Below are positions 45,704 to 57,441 of a DNA stretch of 64,000 bases, in pieces; the stretch's first letter is position 1; every line of letters starts with the position of its first letter. The notes beneath the pieces were generated by a model. The model made no database searches. It saw nothing but the letters and a program-made list of their open reading frames with translations, and had not been told where the DNA came from. This DNA comes from Lepraria neglecta (lineage: Eukaryota > Ascomycota > Lecanoromycetes > Lecanorales > Stereocaulaceae), in contig CM065650.1 of assembly GCA_033220425.1 (NCBI GenBank), forward strand, positions 4,154,001 through 4,218,000. The letters are read 5' to 3'. The position numbers were made by a program, and so were the translations under genes.

Positions 45704-48700
45704 TCACATAAAATCAACCATATCCCCCATCAACATCCTCTGATACTTCTCCACCACCTCCCTCGTTCGCATCAGCACACTAGCAGCTAACATCCTTATC
45801 CTATCCCCTTCTTCACTGCCACCTCCAATGCGCTCAAATACACTCCCCACCCACTCTTGCGTCTCTAAGAGCTCCTTGGCATGCTCCTCTGCTAGTCGTC
45901 TCTGGTCATTTTCGTTGATGTCTAGGAGTGTTAGGAAAGCGAAGAGCAAGGCTTCTAGGACTGAGGGGTCGGTAGCTCGTGGGCGGAGCGAGAGTAGTAG
46001 ATCCCAGAATTCGGATGTCATTTGGGCGAGGGAGAGGGTGGAGGAGCCGGAGGTGTGGAGGATTAGGGAGAGGGTTTTAAGGAGGTGCGTTAGGAGGAAG
46101 GGGTTTGTGCAGGTGGAATTGTCGCCACTATGATAGTAGGTTTTAGTAGCTGTATGACGAGTACAAAACTTGTTGTAGAGAGAAGGGCTTACTTTGCCTG
46201 TAGATGGATCCGCCAGCGACCTGTCAAGGGGAAGAAGAAGCCCTCGGCGACGACTTTGGCAAGGGCATTGGGAATGGGCTTTTGTCGTTTCTTTTCAACA
46301 GCCATGCGCGAAGAGAAGGTGCGGACTTTGAGTGCGTTAGGCCCAGAGAATTTATCTACTGCTTCGACGGCCATAGGTTGGATCATTGCTCTCTCAAGCT
46401 GTTGGGATAGGGCGTTCATTGGGGCGGCCTCTAGAGCGTATAAATTGTGTAGTTTATCGGGTAGCCTTTTGGAAGGGAAGGCATTCTCTGAGGCATTGGT
46501 ACCTGTCAAGGCTGCGTCTTCCTTTCCGAGTCCAGCCAATTCGCGGGCCCCCAGGCCAAGGGTCGTGAGTACTGATGCACGTTGACCCATCGAATAGTCG
46601 CCATTGTAGAAAGTCATGCAGAACCATTGTCCCATTCTTAGGGGCTCGGCGGTTAGGACGGCTATCATGCCTTGGAGACGCATTTGTTGGAAGTTCTCCA
46701 TCTCCCACTTGTCACTCAGACCAACGAGAAGAGTGGCTAGCTCCTCGATGTTATCGGAGACTTCAGTGCCGAAAGCTGCTTTACGGCGAATGAGGCTGGA
46801 AGCAGTAGTGAGAGCAAGCTTGTGGCGGTCGAAGTTTTCAGTGTCTCGAAGACTTGCAAGGAGGTCTCGGATGTACCTGGAACATTGACTGTAAGTAGGA
46901 ATACAATGGCTTGTGCGTCTGTAAGACTCACACAGGGGCTGTTGGCCTGTTTCTCTGGACTAAGGTTGGGTCTTCATCTTCATCCGAAGGATCAGAGTCC
47001 GGCTTCTCATACATTGGTAGGTCTTCCTCTTCGGACTCGGAGCTATCTTCAATTTCTTCGATCGATATGATTTTGGAGCTTGTATTTAGAGCTTTCGTAG
47101 GCTCGGGGGGCTTCGTATTCCTCATCGCGAGCGTTGCTTTCTTTCCAGAAGACTTGGTTGAGGGCAGTTGGGCAGGCTTGAGGTCACTGATAGATCCGAT
47201 CGTATCATTAACAGTTGTCAAACTTGCGTACCATTGTCCATTAGAGCTATTCAGCTCTTCCGCACTGAAGATCATTCTCTTGTCTTCGGAATCGACGAGC
47301 TTAGACATAGCAGTGCCAACGGCCATACCTAAAAAGCGGGCTCTTTGAGAAGACGCGGCGATACGATTTGATATGGCGTTCAAGTACACGCTGGAGCGAG
47401 CCAGAATCGTCAGGCTTTTCTTGTCTGCACGGTAGGCGTAACCGGCAAGCATGAGCAATATCTGGGCATTGACTATCAATTGTCAGCAGAGCAATACTAC
47501 TGCTGCTATAAAGTACAAGGCTTCAAACCTTCTTGGTGTAGCATTGGGGCATGCTTGATACAGAGCTTGTCTCCGAATAGTTCTAAGCTGATTTGTAATG
47601 CTCTCATCATCTGATCTTCTCATTGTCAGTTATCACCACAATCACTACATGAGCCTTGAGTGACCTACCGCTGTGCAGGGACAGTGCTGCTATCACAGCT
47701 CTATGGGTGTTGTGGTAGTAGCCAACGGCATCGGCGGAGGTGCCGGCGATCCACTCAACTAGAAGGTCTTGATGCAGATGAGTAGTCTTGATAAGCGCTG
47801 CTAGGAGCGCTGCAACACCTCCTCGACCTCTGTCGCCGGAGTTTCCATTGGGTCCGGTGGAATCAGTACGAGAAAGGTGGCGTTTTGAGAGAGCCCGAAT
47901 GATAGAGTACATCAATACTTTCTGTTCATGAGCCGAGAAATTGTTCATAAGATGCCCGATCTTCTCCAGAGAACGGTCAACGCCGTTCATTAGATCCGAA
48001 AAAGCCGATTGTACGATTTGATCTGTTACTAGAGGATTAGCTTGCGTACATACCCATACCTTCGCCTCTGAGCTGACCTGTGTAACCCAAACTCAAGGCC
48101 CTCTTCAATAGCTGTGATAGTGCTTTATCACTTTCTACATCATTATCTGGCAACGAATTGATCATATGCTGTACATTCCTTCCAAGCCAGGTAGCATACT
48201 CAAAGCCACTGCCCACCCAGCTGCTAGCTGCAACGCTCTGGCTTAGTGCGTCTAATGCAAAGCTGGCCTCGCTTGCAATGGACAGTACTTTGCTCGAGGC
48301 CACGAGAGATACAAATTCTTTCCACTGTATCGACTTCTGAGATGACTGAGAGATACAGGAATTGATGTCATTCCATACAGAAGCGACGAAGCCATCACTG
48401 TCAAAAACGGCTTCGAGAACAGCTATTAGGGTTTCTACAGGCTGCGACCTGCTGATGCCTGAGATTTCAGCTTGACCCTGAGGTACTTTCAGCTGGCCAA
48501 GTAGCAGACGGAGACGGGAGATAATGGCGCCAATGCCAGTCACGCTGGTGAGGCAGCGAATCAATAGAAGCTTTTCTTTGGATTGACTAGTCCTTCCTTC
48601 GCTAAGTGTAGCCCAATAGTCAGGAATTATGTCGTTGACTAAGACATAGACTATCTGAGTAGCTTTAGGACCAGGTGTTTTGATATTGAATCCTTCACGT

Positions 48701-48918
48701 GCATTCGCTGTCGCTTTGAGCCAGCGAAGGACATTTTTAAGCTCCTGATGGTCGGGTTTCGATTTCAGGATCTCTAAGGCATCTTCTGGACTATTGAGAG
48801 AGTATGTTTGCTTCTCACCGTGGCTCCGGTCTGTCCTCAGTGGTACGAGGTGATTTTCTTGTTGGTCAAGTCCCGATTTATTTCTCGTTTGTATTGGTGT
48901 GAGAAGACCTTCCATCAT
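45704..48918 (-). CDS. TEL2: Telomere length regulation protein Tel2 (TTT complex)
   Basis: Tel2, with Tti1 and Tti2, folds and stabilises PI3K-like kinases such as TOR, ATM and ATR together with Hsp90. Six exons give 982 aa: 48918-48060, 48022-47669, 47615-47529, 47472-46932, 46876-46193 and 46127-45704. N-terminal repeats contain LLLIRCLTSVTGIGAIISRL; the conserved central block reads MRALQISLELFGDKLCIKHA, then QILLMLAGYAYR and YIRDLLASLRDTENFDRHKL. A segment before it, PLTGRWRIHLQA, and the C-terminal FWDLLLSLRPRATDPSVLEA fit the TELO2 fold. An acidic Ser/Glu/Asp linker (EEIEDSSESEEEDLPMYE) may be the CK2-phosphorylated site known to recruit R2TP. Intron 1 is only 37 nt. Start may be 48918 or 48915. 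Confidence 0.87.
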
Positions 48919-49253
48919 AACGCATACTGAAACCCCATCAGTTAACACAGATTTAAGCTTGCAGGTTAGTTATTGGAAGGCATCAGCATTTTATCCACGC
49001 TTGTCTCTGTGATTGGTTGATATTGATGACTAATCTGCTTGGCGACGATCCAACATTAGATCGCAAAGTCCTTCCTCGACTTGTCAAACTTTTATGCTGG
49101 ACAGGTGAACATCTACTGCCGACGTGTGGGGAGCACGGAAAATGTTCCATTGTTGACAACTCCTTAAGTCAATTGATCTATAGTGGTTATATCCACTTCC
49201 CCGGGTCCCATCTGATTTACTACTTCCCCTGAGTACTATGACCGCATCTTAGT
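48919..49253. promoter_or_regulatory. Divergent promoter, TEL2 / ubiquitin-like-domain gene
   Basis: A 335-nt spacer between divergent ATGs. A short open frame (49017-49232) occupies part of it but has no recognisable features and is probably leader sequence. Confidence 0.4.
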
Positions 49254-50930
49254 ATGGCCACAGGCTTTGGATTTTCTGCTGGAGACCTATTTCTCGGGCT
49301 CAAACTCATCAAAGACTCAATTGAAGCTGTGAATGATTCCAAAGGCGCTACAGCAGATTACCAAGCCCTTGTCACTGAGATCACGACCCTGCAAGATGGC
49401 TTGGAGGCAATTGAAGAGCTTCAAGCAGATGATGCTTTTTCATCTAAGCAACTTTCCGCCCTAGAAAGGGCAGCCCGCGCTTGTCAAGAAAGTATCCAGG
49501 ATTTCCTGGCCTCGATATCAAAGTACCAGCCCCATCTCAATGCCAAGGCCACGGGTTTTCAAAGCAACTTTCGGAAGATCAAGTGGACCTTATGTAGGAA
49601 AGATGATGTCTCAAGGTTTAGGGTGCAGCTGGGAAGACATGCGTCTTCCATTACTATGCTACTCGTCACCTTTCAAGCCAAACGGACAATGGATAGTCAG
49701 ACAACCAGGAGTGACTTGGCTGTCAAGGTTCGAGAAATCGATGATAGTTGCATTACGGAGATGCTTAAGGGGTTGACAGTTGAGCAACGCCAGTTCTTCA
49801 TGATTGTGATCGAGCAAAACAAGCAACTACTGCACAGCATCGAGGATCTAAGAACAATGTTGCAGACGCAGAACGCTGTTCCACCCCAAGTTTTGCTCCA
49901 ACAACCAGTCATCCTCCTCGACCCCTTTGGCAAAATCGCACCTTTCCACCTTGACTTCATCGATTCGTCGGAATGCCTCATGGCTGTGCTCAAAGCTCGT
50001 TTCAGGAACGCTGGAGTCACGCCGGCCGGGGTGTCTAAATTAGAGAACGGTGACTTCTTGATTCAAGATACTCAGCGAAGCCGACCCATCGACCTTGCAA
50101 AGAACTGGACATCGGTCTTCAGGCCCGGCCAGAATGTTGATATGAGCATGATTTTCCACCGATTTGCCTGCCCTCCGAGCACTTGTCCAGTCTGTTTGGA
50201 GATCAACGAGGGTGACGATGAGCAAATCCACTGTCAGGCATGTGGTCTGTGCTATCAGCACGTCGAAGCCATTAGCAAACGATCCGAAGATTGGCTTCGG
50301 CATCTTCCCAGTAGTCGCAATAGTGAGGTTAGTATAGCTGGCGAGGAGATTCCATACATGCTGCGCCAGCCGGGTAAGGAGCCCGAAGTGAGGGTGTTTA
50401 GACCCATCAAAGAAGCCGAAGATGGATTTTTCCATGGATATCGAAGAGTCCAGGTGGTGTCGCAGAGCTTGGATCTTCTGGATGGAAGATATCCAGCTCT
50501 ACAGCTTATTGGAGATTTTTGCCGGTTCGCAGAATTACTCAAAGGGGTTCCGGATGACACATCGGCATATATCCCAGATATTCGCAGCTTGCATACTCGA
50601 GCTGTTCGGCATATACTAAAGCAACGTAGCAGTTTTCCTGATTTTGCATCATTTTCGCAAATCGAACAAGTGCGCCGGCTCCTGTCTAAGGAATCCCTTG
50701 ACCTGCGGAAAAGCATCGACAAGCTCGTCGAAAACCTATACAACAATAGCGATACCAAAGTATTGATTAAATACATCAAAGAGACCTATCGCTCTGAGCA
50801 TGGAACAGACTACTATACTGGGATGTTAACTAGGATGGTTAGCCTCTCAGACTTCACCAAGTCCGACACCCCCAGGGTCAGATCCGCGGAACGGATGCCT
50901 TGGCTTCTCCTCAACAGTAGAGGAAAGTGA
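49254..50930 (+). CDS. Fungal protein with NACHT-associated N-domain and ubiquitin-like domain
   Basis: A single exon of 558 aa of a lineage-expanded fungal type. Residues 1-190 are a helical bundle (MATGFGFSAGDLFLGLKLIK...) like the N-terminal domain found in front of fungal STAND/NACHT proteins. Residues about 215-305 (VILLDPFGKIAPFHLDFIDS, VLKARFRN, RSRPIDLAKNWTSVFRPGQN) match the ubiquitin-like domain that often follows it. Then CPVCLEINEGDDEQIHCQAC forms a compact Cys-rich site, possibly zinc binding. The C-terminal 200 residues are helical and unassigned. No NTPase motif is present. Relatives are suspected in non-self recognition, but there is no proof here. Domain names are from memory of family patterns. 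Confidence 0.75.
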   Translation: MATGFGFSAGDLFLGLKLIKDSIEAVNDSKGATADYQALVTEITTLQDGLEAIEELQADDAFSSKQLSALERAARACQESIQDFLASISKYQPHLNAKATGFQSNFRKIKWTLCRKDDVSRFRVQLGRHASSITMLLVTFQAKRTMDSQTTRSDLAVKVREIDDSCITEMLKGLTVEQRQFFMIVIEQNKQLLHSIEDLRTMLQTQNAVPPQVLLQQPVILLDPFGKIAPFHLDFIDSSECLMAVLKARFRNAGVTPAGVSKLENGDFLIQDTQRSRPIDLAKNWTSVFRPGQNVDMSMIFHRFACPPSTCPVCLEINEGDDEQIHCQACGLCYQHVEAISKRSEDWLRHLPSSRNSEVSIAGEEIPYMLRQPGKEPEVRVFRPIKEAEDGFFHGYRRVQVVSQSLDLLDGRYPALQLIGDFCRFAELLKGVPDDTSAYIPDIRSLHTRAVRHILKQRSSFPDFASFSQIEQVRRLLSKESLDLRKSIDKLVENLYNNSDTKVLIKYIKETYRSEHGTDYYTGMLTRMVSLSDFTKSDTPRVRSAERMPWLLLNSRGK

Positions 50931-53074
50931 GAATGAGACATTTAATCTGTGCAAGCATATCCACATGGAGCTCGGATGTGAAATAGACTCCTCGAGGGCA
51001 GTCTTGCTTCAGAAGCAAGTGGCTTAGGCTCACAGAAACAAGTTCTTCGCTCGTTGGTTGGCAGCGGTAGGGACGGCGAGAGCTCTCTCCCACGTCCCAG
51101 CTGTTCAAGTACTAGGCTACTTTATGATTCCAGAACCGTTTAACGCCCGGTAACTCTGCCTGATAAATATTACTTGAGACAGCCATTAATTCAACTGATC
51201 CAGGCATATTGCCTAGATCATTGGAAGTTTACAAGATCGAGCCACAACAAGCGACGGGAATGGGCCAGTGATCCTATGAATTGACGAATCGGCCACCAAC
51301 GACGGCCAGGACACCAATATAGATGGATATACCGAAGCCTTAGGTCGCTCAAAGCCAAAGTCTAGAAGATCTGGAAAATGGAATCCTGTAGGATTAGGAA
51401 CGGATATCGTTTTCGCTCACGGAGAGACAACAAAAGAGAGACTCGATGTCTAGGTGCCTCTTAGGTTCCTGTCGTCGTCCTAAAGTTTCTAGCGCATCAC
51501 GCCGCTGTCAACTGTCAAGGATTCAACACTTTCCGGCAAAACCCATGGCACTAAAGCATTGACTAACGTCCCCGCAACTCCATCTCACTCGCAGTTCGCC
51601 CAAGCTCAATCTCCAATCCTGAGCTTCGCATGCAGTGACCATATGGGGATCAGCGCCGCGCAGTTTATCATTGCTTTTTGACGATCATTGCGTCTGCGCA
51701 CGACCGAGGCACGATGTTGGAGGCGTAGTAGTTGACAGCGGAAAGATCTCCTGGATAGGAGGCACACCAGGGAGGAAGATCCGTTTTTTTTGGCATCTGG
51801 TCTACTCTCTCCGAGAGAGAACTGCCTGCCTATCCTAGACACGGAGCTGTGATGGTGGCGCCGCTGTCATCGCTCGACCAACACTCGCTAAGTTGGCAGG
51901 ATTACGGCGTCACGGATTCCCCGATTCTCGACAATCCTCCCGAAGTTCCAATATCAATATAAAAAGGTATGACGAAATTGGAGCCTATATTGACATAAGG
52001 TACGCCGCAACGCCCGGATCCTTCCTCGAGCCACCCTCCCCGCTAGATCCTCGAGGAATCCCCACGCCGCAGGCGCGCTAGTTGACCCCCAGGCCAAGAG
52101 TCTGGATGGGGAGCCCGGGAGGATGGTATGGGTGTTCATGTGGGTGGCAAGGATTGTTGATATCTGGCTGTGATGCTTTGGGAAATGTTTGAAAGAGGCA
52201 CAGTTGGTCGATCTTTTTGGTTTGTGGGATGATTAATCCTAGAGTAAAGATGTGTGCATCTAACTAGTGGCCCATGTCGCGGCAAGGATTCCCGAGATAT
52301 CTGGTTGTGATTTTTTGGGAAATGTTTGACGGAGGCACAGTCTGCCGATCTTTTCTTTTTTTTAGGAAATGCATATTGGAATTAGAAGGATGGAATTCTC
52401 CGAAATCGTTGATTCAATCATGCAAGTACAAGGGGCAGGACGCGGCGCGAAAGGAGGGGTCATCGCCGATTGCCTTTGCCGATTGCATTGCATACGCACA
52501 TGCATATGCATGTCGTAGCCTTGGCCAAGAGGTCGCGAATGGCTGAGGCTTGGAGCTGAAAAAAGCTGAACATCAACCCTTTCTCCTTGGCGAAATCAAT
52601 ACGAGAAGTGAGCCCTGAAGTTCTTTGAATGTGAGTCATTACAGCATTGAGCTGAGAGGAGCTGATGTTTAACTTTTCTTTTCTTTATTACTGGAATGTA
52701 AGACGGGTAGTGAGCCCTAGAAGTTTATAGGTACATCACTCTCGTAGTGAAAGGGGGTGAGCTGTTCCATCGCTATGCCCGTAAATGCCTGCCTGAGGTT
52801 CGACCTGAGGTCTTGAGAATGAATCCAATATGCACACAAAGATATCCTTCCTTGCCATGCCCAATCCCGTGGTCCTGTGAATTGCGCTCCCCATGCGTGC
52901 GTCGTAGTAACCAAAATCCTTTTCCTTCCATAGGGTATTCCAGTATTCCATCTCTCAATGAATCGCTTGCTAAATATCCAAATCAATCCAATCACAATCC
53001 CACAATGCCCGTATCCGAGCCGCTATCAACAATTCATAAACATTACAATACCAAGAAAACTGCCTGCGTGCTTT
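50931..53074. other. Gene-poor stretch with small degenerate duplications
   Basis: About 2.1 kb with no supportable gene. It contains a diverged tandem duplication at about 52130-52352 (described separately) and a short echo of GAGCCCT(A/G)GAAGTT at about 52611 and 52712. The last part must be the receptor gene's 3' end. Confidence 0.5.
52130..52352 (+). repeat. Diverged tandem duplication of about 90 nt
   Basis: Copy 1 (about 52130-52221) and copy 2 (about 52270-52352) share GGCAAGGATT, GATATCTGG, TTGGGAAATGTTTGA and GAGGCACAGT with scattered substitutions and a few indels. No coding potential or terminal repeats are visible. Confidence 0.65.
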
Positions 53075-55104
53075 TCAAAACCCAAACGGTTCCTGCCTTC
53101 TCGAGGGCTTAGCATATGTACTCGCCGGATCCCATTCATACGTAGGCGTAAACGACCTAGCTCCGCTGTCTCTCCGCACAGGTGATGGCCGTCCGAAAGA
53201 AGCAGGACTGTCTTCTCTTGGCGGAGACAACGGCCTCCCCCACCTATCCACGCGCTGTGAAAACGTCATCGAGTTCTCCCGTGACCGTGTCATAGCTCCT
53301 CCCGAACTAGGCGGTCTAGGCGTCGAAAAGCTCAATTTCGGACTTCGATATTCGGCGTCTTTGCCGAAGTTGGGGCTGGGGTTGTATTCGATTTCTTTGC
53401 TGAAGTAATCGCTGGCGTAGCGACTTGATGGTGATTGGGGCGATTCTCCTAGGGGAGATAGGCCATCCGCCCCTTCTTTTGTGAGAGGATGGCTGGTGAG
53501 GGCTGTTTCGGGGATTTTGGGCGTGTTATCTGAGCGGGAGGGTGGTGAGGTTATCATTTCGTAGTTTTTGGGACTGTTGGAGAAGCGGCGGGCGTCGACG
53601 GAGACGAAGTCGGTTGGGCGCCTGGCGAAGGGGCGGCGGATTAGGTCGATCCAGCCGATGAGCATGGAGGTGCGGCCGAGGAAGAGGAGGGTCCATATGC
53701 CGTTGAGCTTGGGTATTGTTAACTTTAGGCCCTTTCGCAGGTAGAGCTTAGCTTGACTTACCGAAAGCAAGATCAAAACAGCCATGACCGTTGCTTCGTT
53801 GGTCACCAGTCCCGACTCCTTCACTTGATTCATGCAAGCACTCTTATTACCTCCATTAATGACCAAGCATAGAAGCCACGGCTCAGCTTTGCCTAGATCC
53901 TGCATCGCTGCTGTGACGGTGTTGTCCATCTGTACAAAAACAATAGACAAGAACACAACGTTGATAATGATGATAAGCACTATTACGGTCCCCCGCCATT
54001 GAAGTGCAATGACCTTCCTTATTCTTCGATATGCTTGCCTCGCAGTGACAGTCTTTACGCTCCCAGCTTGAGAATTATATGAGGGCAGACCAGAAGAGCT
54101 AACTTGCGAGGTAGAATTATTATCGTCAGCGAACAGCGACTTGACGTATACTTTGATGCAGTAGCCGAATGTTGTAAATTGCAGTATGGTCGAGACGGCG
54201 GCAAACCCGAGGAGAGGTCCCCAGTAGTCGTCCAAAGCCTTTTGATGGTTGATGTGACATGTGTCGCCGAATCTGTATGATGTGCCCGTTACTGCAAGTG
54301 CCACAGCTGCGAACGCAGCCGGCAATGCCAATCCTGTTAAGATGGAAGCCCAAAAGAATTTCGTACCAGGCACGACTTGCCAGCATATTTGTAGGTGTAT
54401 TGATACCGAGCGGAGAAAGCCTTCCACGATTAGCATTTGAATGTGTGTTAGTTGCATCGAAGAAAGCTCACCCCACGTGATGGCAGCAAAGCCTCCAAAT
54501 AGCAGGAACGCCCCAGAGAAAGCGCATGTCCTATCCGAGTACATATCGTTCGGCGTTATGGCGTCGTGACATTGGTCTGGTTGGGCGGCGAGAGGGATGA
54601 TGAAGCCAAGCTACATCCATAAGCCGACTAGTCTTTCGAGAGGGATATGGGGACGACCTACTTGTAAACAGCATACGGCAACGACCAGTCCGATAGTAAG
54701 GTAATGCCGATTAGTGCTCTTCACCGGCAGGATGAGGTAAGTGATGAGCAATGATACAGAACATGCCATGCCCGCAACATTGAGCCAATTGGCGGCCTTT
54801 GGTACGACATCGAATTCTATGTACCTGTTCAGTATTCCATCTCTGTATGCCACTCCGGTCGTAGGACTTACCGTCTGAGTATACCCAATCTGTTATAGGA
54901 CATGGTAGACAACACTGGATTGTGCCTTCGATGGATGGTACGGGGGCGCAGAAACGGCCAGGAATGTCTGCGGGAGGGTCAGCAAGGTGCTGAGTAGCAT
55001 TTTGGATTGTCTGTATAGTGCTTACATCCCACTTTGCTGTCGAAGTTTGACAGTTGCAGAAATGGTGCAGTGCACGCCCCTCGCTCTGCCGTCATATTTG
55101 CCAT
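53075..55104 (-). CDS. Seven-helix receptor, fungal frizzled/smoothened-like GPCR
   Basis: Six exons give 584 aa: 55104-55033, 54968-54872, 54816-54662, 54610-54472, 54420-53762 and 53707-53075. The N-terminus has GRFCAPVPSIEGTIQCCLPC followed by PITDWVYSD, a small Cys-rich region. TM1 is WLNVAGMACSVSLLITYLIL, TM2 YLTIGLVVAVCCLQLGFIIP, then PDQCHDAITPNDMYSDRTC, TM3 FSGAFLLFGGFAAITW and SVSIHLQICWQVVPG. Further helices include WASILTGLALPAAFAAVALA and VIVLIIIINVVFLSIVFV. The cytoplasmic tail (about 230 residues) is Ser/Pro/Arg-rich. Exon 1 ends at GTGGGA rather than the stronger GTAAGC seven bases on, because only that keeps frame; this is the weakest join. The ligand is unknown. Two introns (51 and 54 nt) are frame-neutral. 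Confidence 0.85.
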
Positions 55105-56875
55105 TGTGTAGAGGACGCCCGCCTCCTGCTTCCTACGAGGATTCTGGTGTAATATAGCTGAAACGGCAGTATTTATTCCAAGTTCACTCCAACTCTTGAT
55201 ATTGCATCTTCACGTGCCACATGCAACCAGCTTCGAATTCTTGCTTAGTTTTCGTCCGAGATTATAGGTATGGAATCCTCGAGGATGGTATCGATTGTGA
55301 GATTTGCTAACGCGTCTTCGCTCCAGGCGTAATCGTCTATGCAAGCACAAGGGAAATGAAACAGAAGAGGCACGGCAACTAGAAAACTGGGGAACGTCAC
55401 TTTTGATAGAGAGTATGATAGGGAATTAAAGTGATAAATACAAATAGATTTTCCCCGGCAATTCAATCCAAAGCTACGACCCCATTGGGGAACTGGCAAG
55501 TACCAACTACATGGCGTTTTGGTAAGTGCAAAAGGTGGATCGCGGTTAGAGGGCTTCGGCCTGGTGCTCGAGGAGGGCAACAGCCAGTAAGCACGTGAGA
55601 CTCGAGATCCGGGTGACTGCTGAGGACTGCCATATTGAGAGAGAGCGAGGTGTGAGTGGATGTAGCCGGCCCAACAGCGCTGTTTCCGTATGAGACCAAT
55701 GAGCTGGATAATGACAGGGTGAGTTAAAATGACGCTGGCCAGGCACAGTGCCACTCCGAGGCCTTCGCGTGTCGTTCACAGGCCTAGGGTAGCAGGGCCT
55801 AGGGGATCCCCGAAGGTGGGAACTAACGCGCAATGCCTAACTTGCATCTGTGAGTGGCAGATTAGACTTGCAGGGATGTGTGGGCAGGCGCCGGGGGAGT
55901 TGCGTCTTCGGGACGGCTATTGGAGCACCCTAAAACGACTAGAAATTGGGGACGGATCTTCGCCCCACTAAGGGCAGGTGGTTGTCCCAATGGTGACCTG
56001 CAAGGCTGATCCGCAACAACGGTTGTACCCTCCATCAACGTGCAGTAGGTTGCTTTACCACTGCACGATGGCGCGTGGGAACACATCCCCGAATTCTTTA
56101 TTTAACCAAGAAATAACAATAATGACATTACGAAAAGGATTTGTTTTTCGTAGGATTTCAGGCCAAGCCGTGGTTGGCCTGAATACTGAGTGCTGACTGC
56201 GGGACTGCGGCTGCTCAGACCAAGCTCGAGTCAGCTCAGGAGTTGCGGCTGGGCCAGAGGCGCGAAAATAATCCAGCTGGACCTCTCAGCTTTCTTTTTT
56301 GCATTTCTTTTTTGTCATGCATTTAAACGCTGGTGGAGCCCTTCCTAAGTTCCTCGTGGTAAATTGCCTAAAGAGCTGACCTGTGAGGGTCCAGATGAAT
56401 AGTTTGGCTTAGTTTGGCTGATAATTGGTGCCGCTGTCTCGTCAAGAGATGCAAATCTCCATTTCTCCCCTCTGCCGAATCACGTTACAAATCACGGGGT
56501 GCGCTTAAGTGATGTTCGCAAAAAAGCTTTTGAGGCAATTACTAGTCCGGCTTTGAATTCTTACTGGCGACGATCTTTAAGGGAGATGAGCGAGGGCGTT
56601 CAAGCGTCAGCGGCTATAGTTTGCATGTACTGAGCTAATTTGTTGTGGAGACTCCAATCATGTCTCAGGATGCACGAAAGGTGTTGATAAAGCTTCTGGG
56701 TCGCTCTAGGTCTTTGCTGACCAAGCTACCTAAAGGGGCGATTGGTACTCAATATCTGAGGAGCCGAGAAACTTGTGCCTGGCGCTTTCACCAGGAAAGG
56801 GTACACGTTTGCGAGCGACTGCCCTTTGATGCAGCTATATTATTCTTATCATTTCCACACACGCCATGTTCTCTT
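55105..56875. other. Gene-poor stretch upstream of the receptor gene
   Basis: About 1.8 kb with no supportable gene. A 169-codon minus-strand open frame at 55245-55754 begins with a hydrophobic run but has no family features and is probably chance. The receptor promoter lies at the left end. Confidence 0.45.
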
Positions 56876-57441
56876 CCACTTTCCTTTCTAGGACAATCAC
56901 TCTTCTCGCAATCTTTTTCATAACCTTCTACGTCATTGTCACCCTAGTCTAGACACTTGGTATCAACTGTCGCGGCAGTCTCTTCTGTCCCAGCCACAGA
57001 TTCCAAACAGACTACCTAACCACAATCTCCCGCATAGCCAACGGAACCGAATCCTGCAAGCCCAAATATGGCTTCAACTGCGGGCCCATGGGCGATACCG
57101 ACATCTGTGCTCCCGGCAATCACATAATATGCCTGCCCCAAGAAAATCTCTTTGGCGGCGTATGTGCATTCACGCAAGGCAATGTTGACCCTCTGGGGAC
57201 CACAGGCGATGCAATCAAGCGAAAGCTTGCGGAGCTGAGGGCCCATGGGTGTGCAGTCTGTGGGAGCATCCCTTTGAGTGACGACAACAATCCAGATACA
57301 AAAGGAATCTTGACTGTGACTATGTTTTGGGGCGTTATGCTGAAGTCGTGCCTGTTGGCAAGGCAATATGTTGGGGTTGTGTCCACCAACGCATTACTGG
57401 ATACCACCTCCGATAAATCAGACGTTGTTGTTGAATTCTAG
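56876..57441 (+). pseudogene. KP4-like killer-toxin gene, decayed copy (fossil)
   Basis: The region resembles the KP4 family, first known from a virus-borne killer toxin of Ustilago and also found as chromosomal genes in several ascomycetes. A secretion-signal-like hydrophobic stretch is followed by a Cys-rich toxin-like domain with the characteristic INCRGS-type opening. It does not read as one whole gene (two or three breaks), so it is treated as a fossil. Moderate drift suggests it is not very recent. It lies in a gene-poor stretch with no other toxin-related gene nearby. Confidence 0.65.

Noticed and set aside
55245-55754. Minus-strand 169-codon frame with a hydrophobic start
   Set aside because: After the first 20 residues the composition is random, other frames are equally open and no family is evident.
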